Shown one piece after another: positions 62,101-64,000 of a stretch of DNA of 64,000 nt. Numbering within the stretch: the stretch's first letter is position 1; every line of letters starts with the position of its first letter. The notes under the pieces are model-generated. The model ran no database searches, had not been told where the DNA came from, and saw nothing but the letters and a program-made list of their open reading frames with translations. Made by a program: the position numbers and the translations under genes. Source of the DNA: Leucaena leucocephala (lineage: Eukaryota > Streptophyta > Magnoliopsida > Fabales > Fabaceae); contig CM073522.1 of the NCBI GenBank assembly GCA_037074615.1, positions 23,930,962 to 23,994,961 of the forward strand, read 5' to 3'.

Positions 62101-63039
62101 CAAGTCATTCATTGGAGAGGTTATAGGTTGATGACATTAAGAGAAAGAGGAATCCCCAGAATTAGGAGTTATATGGACATCCACACATGCATACAATATT
62201 TATAACAGTTTAGATTTAATGGGTTAGGTCTACTTACTTTTTCTTTTGTTGATTTAGAATCTTTTCAATTTCTTTTTATTAGAATAACAGAAAATAGGAA
62301 TATCTGGCAATTAAAGGAGATGACTTATCATTATTGATTATAATGAAAGAGTAATAAAAAACATCTTCTAGTTTCTAACTAGAATCACTATATTCTAATT
62401 CATTAGAACGTTTTAGAAATGTGACCAATTAGTGTTTTGTGGCTTTTGGAAGGTGAAAATGGTGTCAATTTGGCAATGGAGTGGAGTAGAAGTGGAGAAG
62501 CCAAACGCCTTTACTTCATGAATCCTACTTCTCTTCACTACCCATTCTCTCCATTGACGCGGTTTTCGACCTAATTTATATGAGCCGAATGATCCGAAAA
62601 TTTGAAATATAAAAAAAAATAAAATAGACTGTATTTAGTGTATCTAATTGAAGTTGAGTCGTGTAACCTTTTGGAGGGTTAAAATTAACATTAAATATTT
62701 TAAATTCTATTTTTAGATCTACAAGTTTAGCATCATAACATGATTATCCTTGTCCGGCCATGTTGTTTTCAAATCTAATAACCTATAGGGTATAGGCTAT
62801 ATTAAGCCACACATTTGCTTTGTCACTTATGGCCACTGGTATAAATATATTGCATCGATATAGAAAGTAAATATCCGGATTAACCGTTCCGAATCCTTCT
62901 CAATGATCCAGAGCTTTGTCCGAACCGCATTGCATTTGAGATTTCTCTGAATAAATAGCAACAATCGCAAATGAAATGTTATGAAAGGTGCTATCTGTAT
63001 CGGATATCTATGCAAGATTGAACTAGCACTATCAACTAT
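62101..63039. other. Intergenic DNA
   Basis: No gene, RNA or bounded transposon that I can support. A short imperfect inverted repeat near 62467-62560 pairs GGAGTGGAGTAGAAGTGGAG with CTTCTCTTCACTACCCATTC. Confidence 0.4.
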
Positions 63040-63172
63040 CCATTATATTTGTCACGATTCTTTTGATATTAGGGTTTGCAATGATCTACCCTTAGGATGT
63101 AGAGATCGATTGCCCATTATGCTTGTCATAATTATTTTGATATTAGGATTTTCAAAAATTTACCCTTATGAT
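63040..63172. repeat. Diverged tandem duplication, period 74 bp
   Basis: CCATTATATTTGTCACGATT at 63040 and CCATTATGCTTGTCATAATT at 63114 start two similar stretches of about 59 bp, both containing TTTTGATATTAGG and TACCCTTA. Confidence 0.75.
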
Positions 63173-63447
63173 CGTTTGGATGGAAAAAAAATATAGGAGA
63201 AAAGAAAATAATAGAAGAAACAATTAGACAAAAAATATTATCACCCCTCTTATTGAGATGGAAAGGTACAATAGGCTTTCTTGCATGTAAACGAAGAGGA
63301 AGAGCGAGGACAATGCGAGCAGACCAAGGGAAAATAGGCTTTGTACTGTCCTCCAAATCTCAATATGTGGTGGGGAGAAAATTTGGCCCATTTGCTCCTC
63401 CACTTCTTCTTCCCACTTTCTCTCTCTCTCTCTCTCTCATCCAAACA
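63173..63447. mobile_element. Weak MITE candidate
   Basis: CGTTTGGATGG at the left and, inverted, TGTTTGGATGA at the right enclose about 275 bp, with a CT microsatellite near 63420-63438. No target duplication is visible. Confidence 0.3.
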
Positions 63448-64000
63448 GGGAAAAACTCATTTCTCCCATCAATTTTTTCATAGTTTTCTTTCTTTCCTCA
63501 TTTTCTCTCAGTCCAAAGGTTAAGATTTAGAGAAATGTAAATGTATGATTAAAGTCCATTTTCCAATAAACGGTTCTGACGGTGTTCTTTTCATTCAAAA
63601 AAAAGCTAGGCGATTCTCTCTTCATTCGGCTTTGAGTTGCTTAACTCGTGCTTCAAAAATGCCTAGAGAAATCTCATCAATCAGGTTTATTCATGTCAGT
63701 GCCAATAATTTTAAGATTATTGAATCGTTTTGTAAGTTTCTTTCAATTGATCACTTGTTGTCAAATGGTTTTGAAGTTTTCTATTACTATGCACAAAGCT
63801 ATTTTATGTTTTTTTAACAAGGCAGCAACCATGCAGACAACTTTCTAAGCTCGAGATTTTTCTTAACAGGTATGAGAACAAGTTAGTTTATAAATCTGCA
63901 ATTTTTTTTTTACAAATCCAATGTGTGTAATTTCTTTTTCCTGCCGGGTGGAGGCATATATTTGTAATCAAGGACGCGTATAAACAGTGGCAAAACCAAA
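63448..64000. other. Intergenic DNA to window end
   Basis: Short open frames exist here, but none shows a domain, a repeat or a splice pattern I could defend. It could be the edge of a gene outside the window. Confidence 0.35.

Noticed and set aside
62820..63020. Possible organelle DNA insertion, because the text looked less AT-biased
   Set aside because: I could not match it to a chloroplast or mitochondrial gene. A database search would be needed.

Overview
The window is nuclear DNA of a flowering plant, most likely a eudicot. It is AT-rich and holds one multi-intron host gene plus many plant transposon families (Copia and Gypsy LTR elements, hAT, MULE and Tourist-type elements). I cannot name the species. 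There are no operons, tRNAs or CRISPR arrays.

Region 1 (1-6016): the 3' part of an AAA-type ATPase gene on the plus strand, thirteen exons ending in a stop at 5529-5531. The closest family I recognise is Arabidopsis At4g28000/At5g52882, related to DAA1. The AAA domain is well preserved. One linker exon (2785-2920) is 136 nt between two phase-0 junctions and therefore breaks the frame.

Region 2 (6017-11442): a belt of small DNA transposons. It holds a hAT MITE with an 8-bp target duplication just behind the ATPase gene, a probable Pack-MULE carrying a broken kinase-like gene, a Tourist-type MITE with TTA duplications, and a TIR element into which one MULE and then a second MULE have inserted.

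Region 3 (about 12.2-62.1 kb): one large nest. (a) An old minus-strand Copia element (12574-15100, resuming at 61286) was hit by (b) a hAT element of about 1.08 kb (ends 15101 and 61285, target duplication ATATAAAT on both sides). That hAT element carries an exon-intron-exon piece of an SMC6 gene. (c) A Gypsy-type element, E1 (16046-61150), sits in the hAT element and has a non-coding interior with a 5S-rRNA-like stretch. (d) The left LTR of E1 received a solo Copia LTR (S1), a solo Gypsy LTR (X) and a decayed Copia element (Y). (e) The E1 interior received a Tekay/Del-like Gypsy element, E2 (29234-55756), with degraded gag-pol, a chromodomain-like tail and an extra 198-codon ORF before gag. 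(f) The left LTR of E2 received an intact Copia element (E3, 29633-38871) and a solo LTR (E4); the reverse transcriptase region of E2 received a solo LTR (E5).

E3 is the youngest-looking and only apparently complete element: LTRs of equal length (1997 bp) that look identical, a matching ATATA duplication, primer-binding site, polypurine tract and one unbroken 1327-codon gag-pol frame. E1-E2-X-E4-E5 share a TATAAATA box before a C-rich run on the minus strand, so they look like one promoter family.

Region 4 (62.1-64 kb): intergenic DNA with a 74-bp-period tandem duplication and a weak MITE candidate. I found no host gene there.

I saw no new defence, biosynthetic or regulatory system. The more unusual material is structural: the SMC6 fragment inside a hAT element, the 5S-like segment inside a Gypsy element, the pre-gag ORF of E2 and the GC-rich hairpins in the E3 leader.
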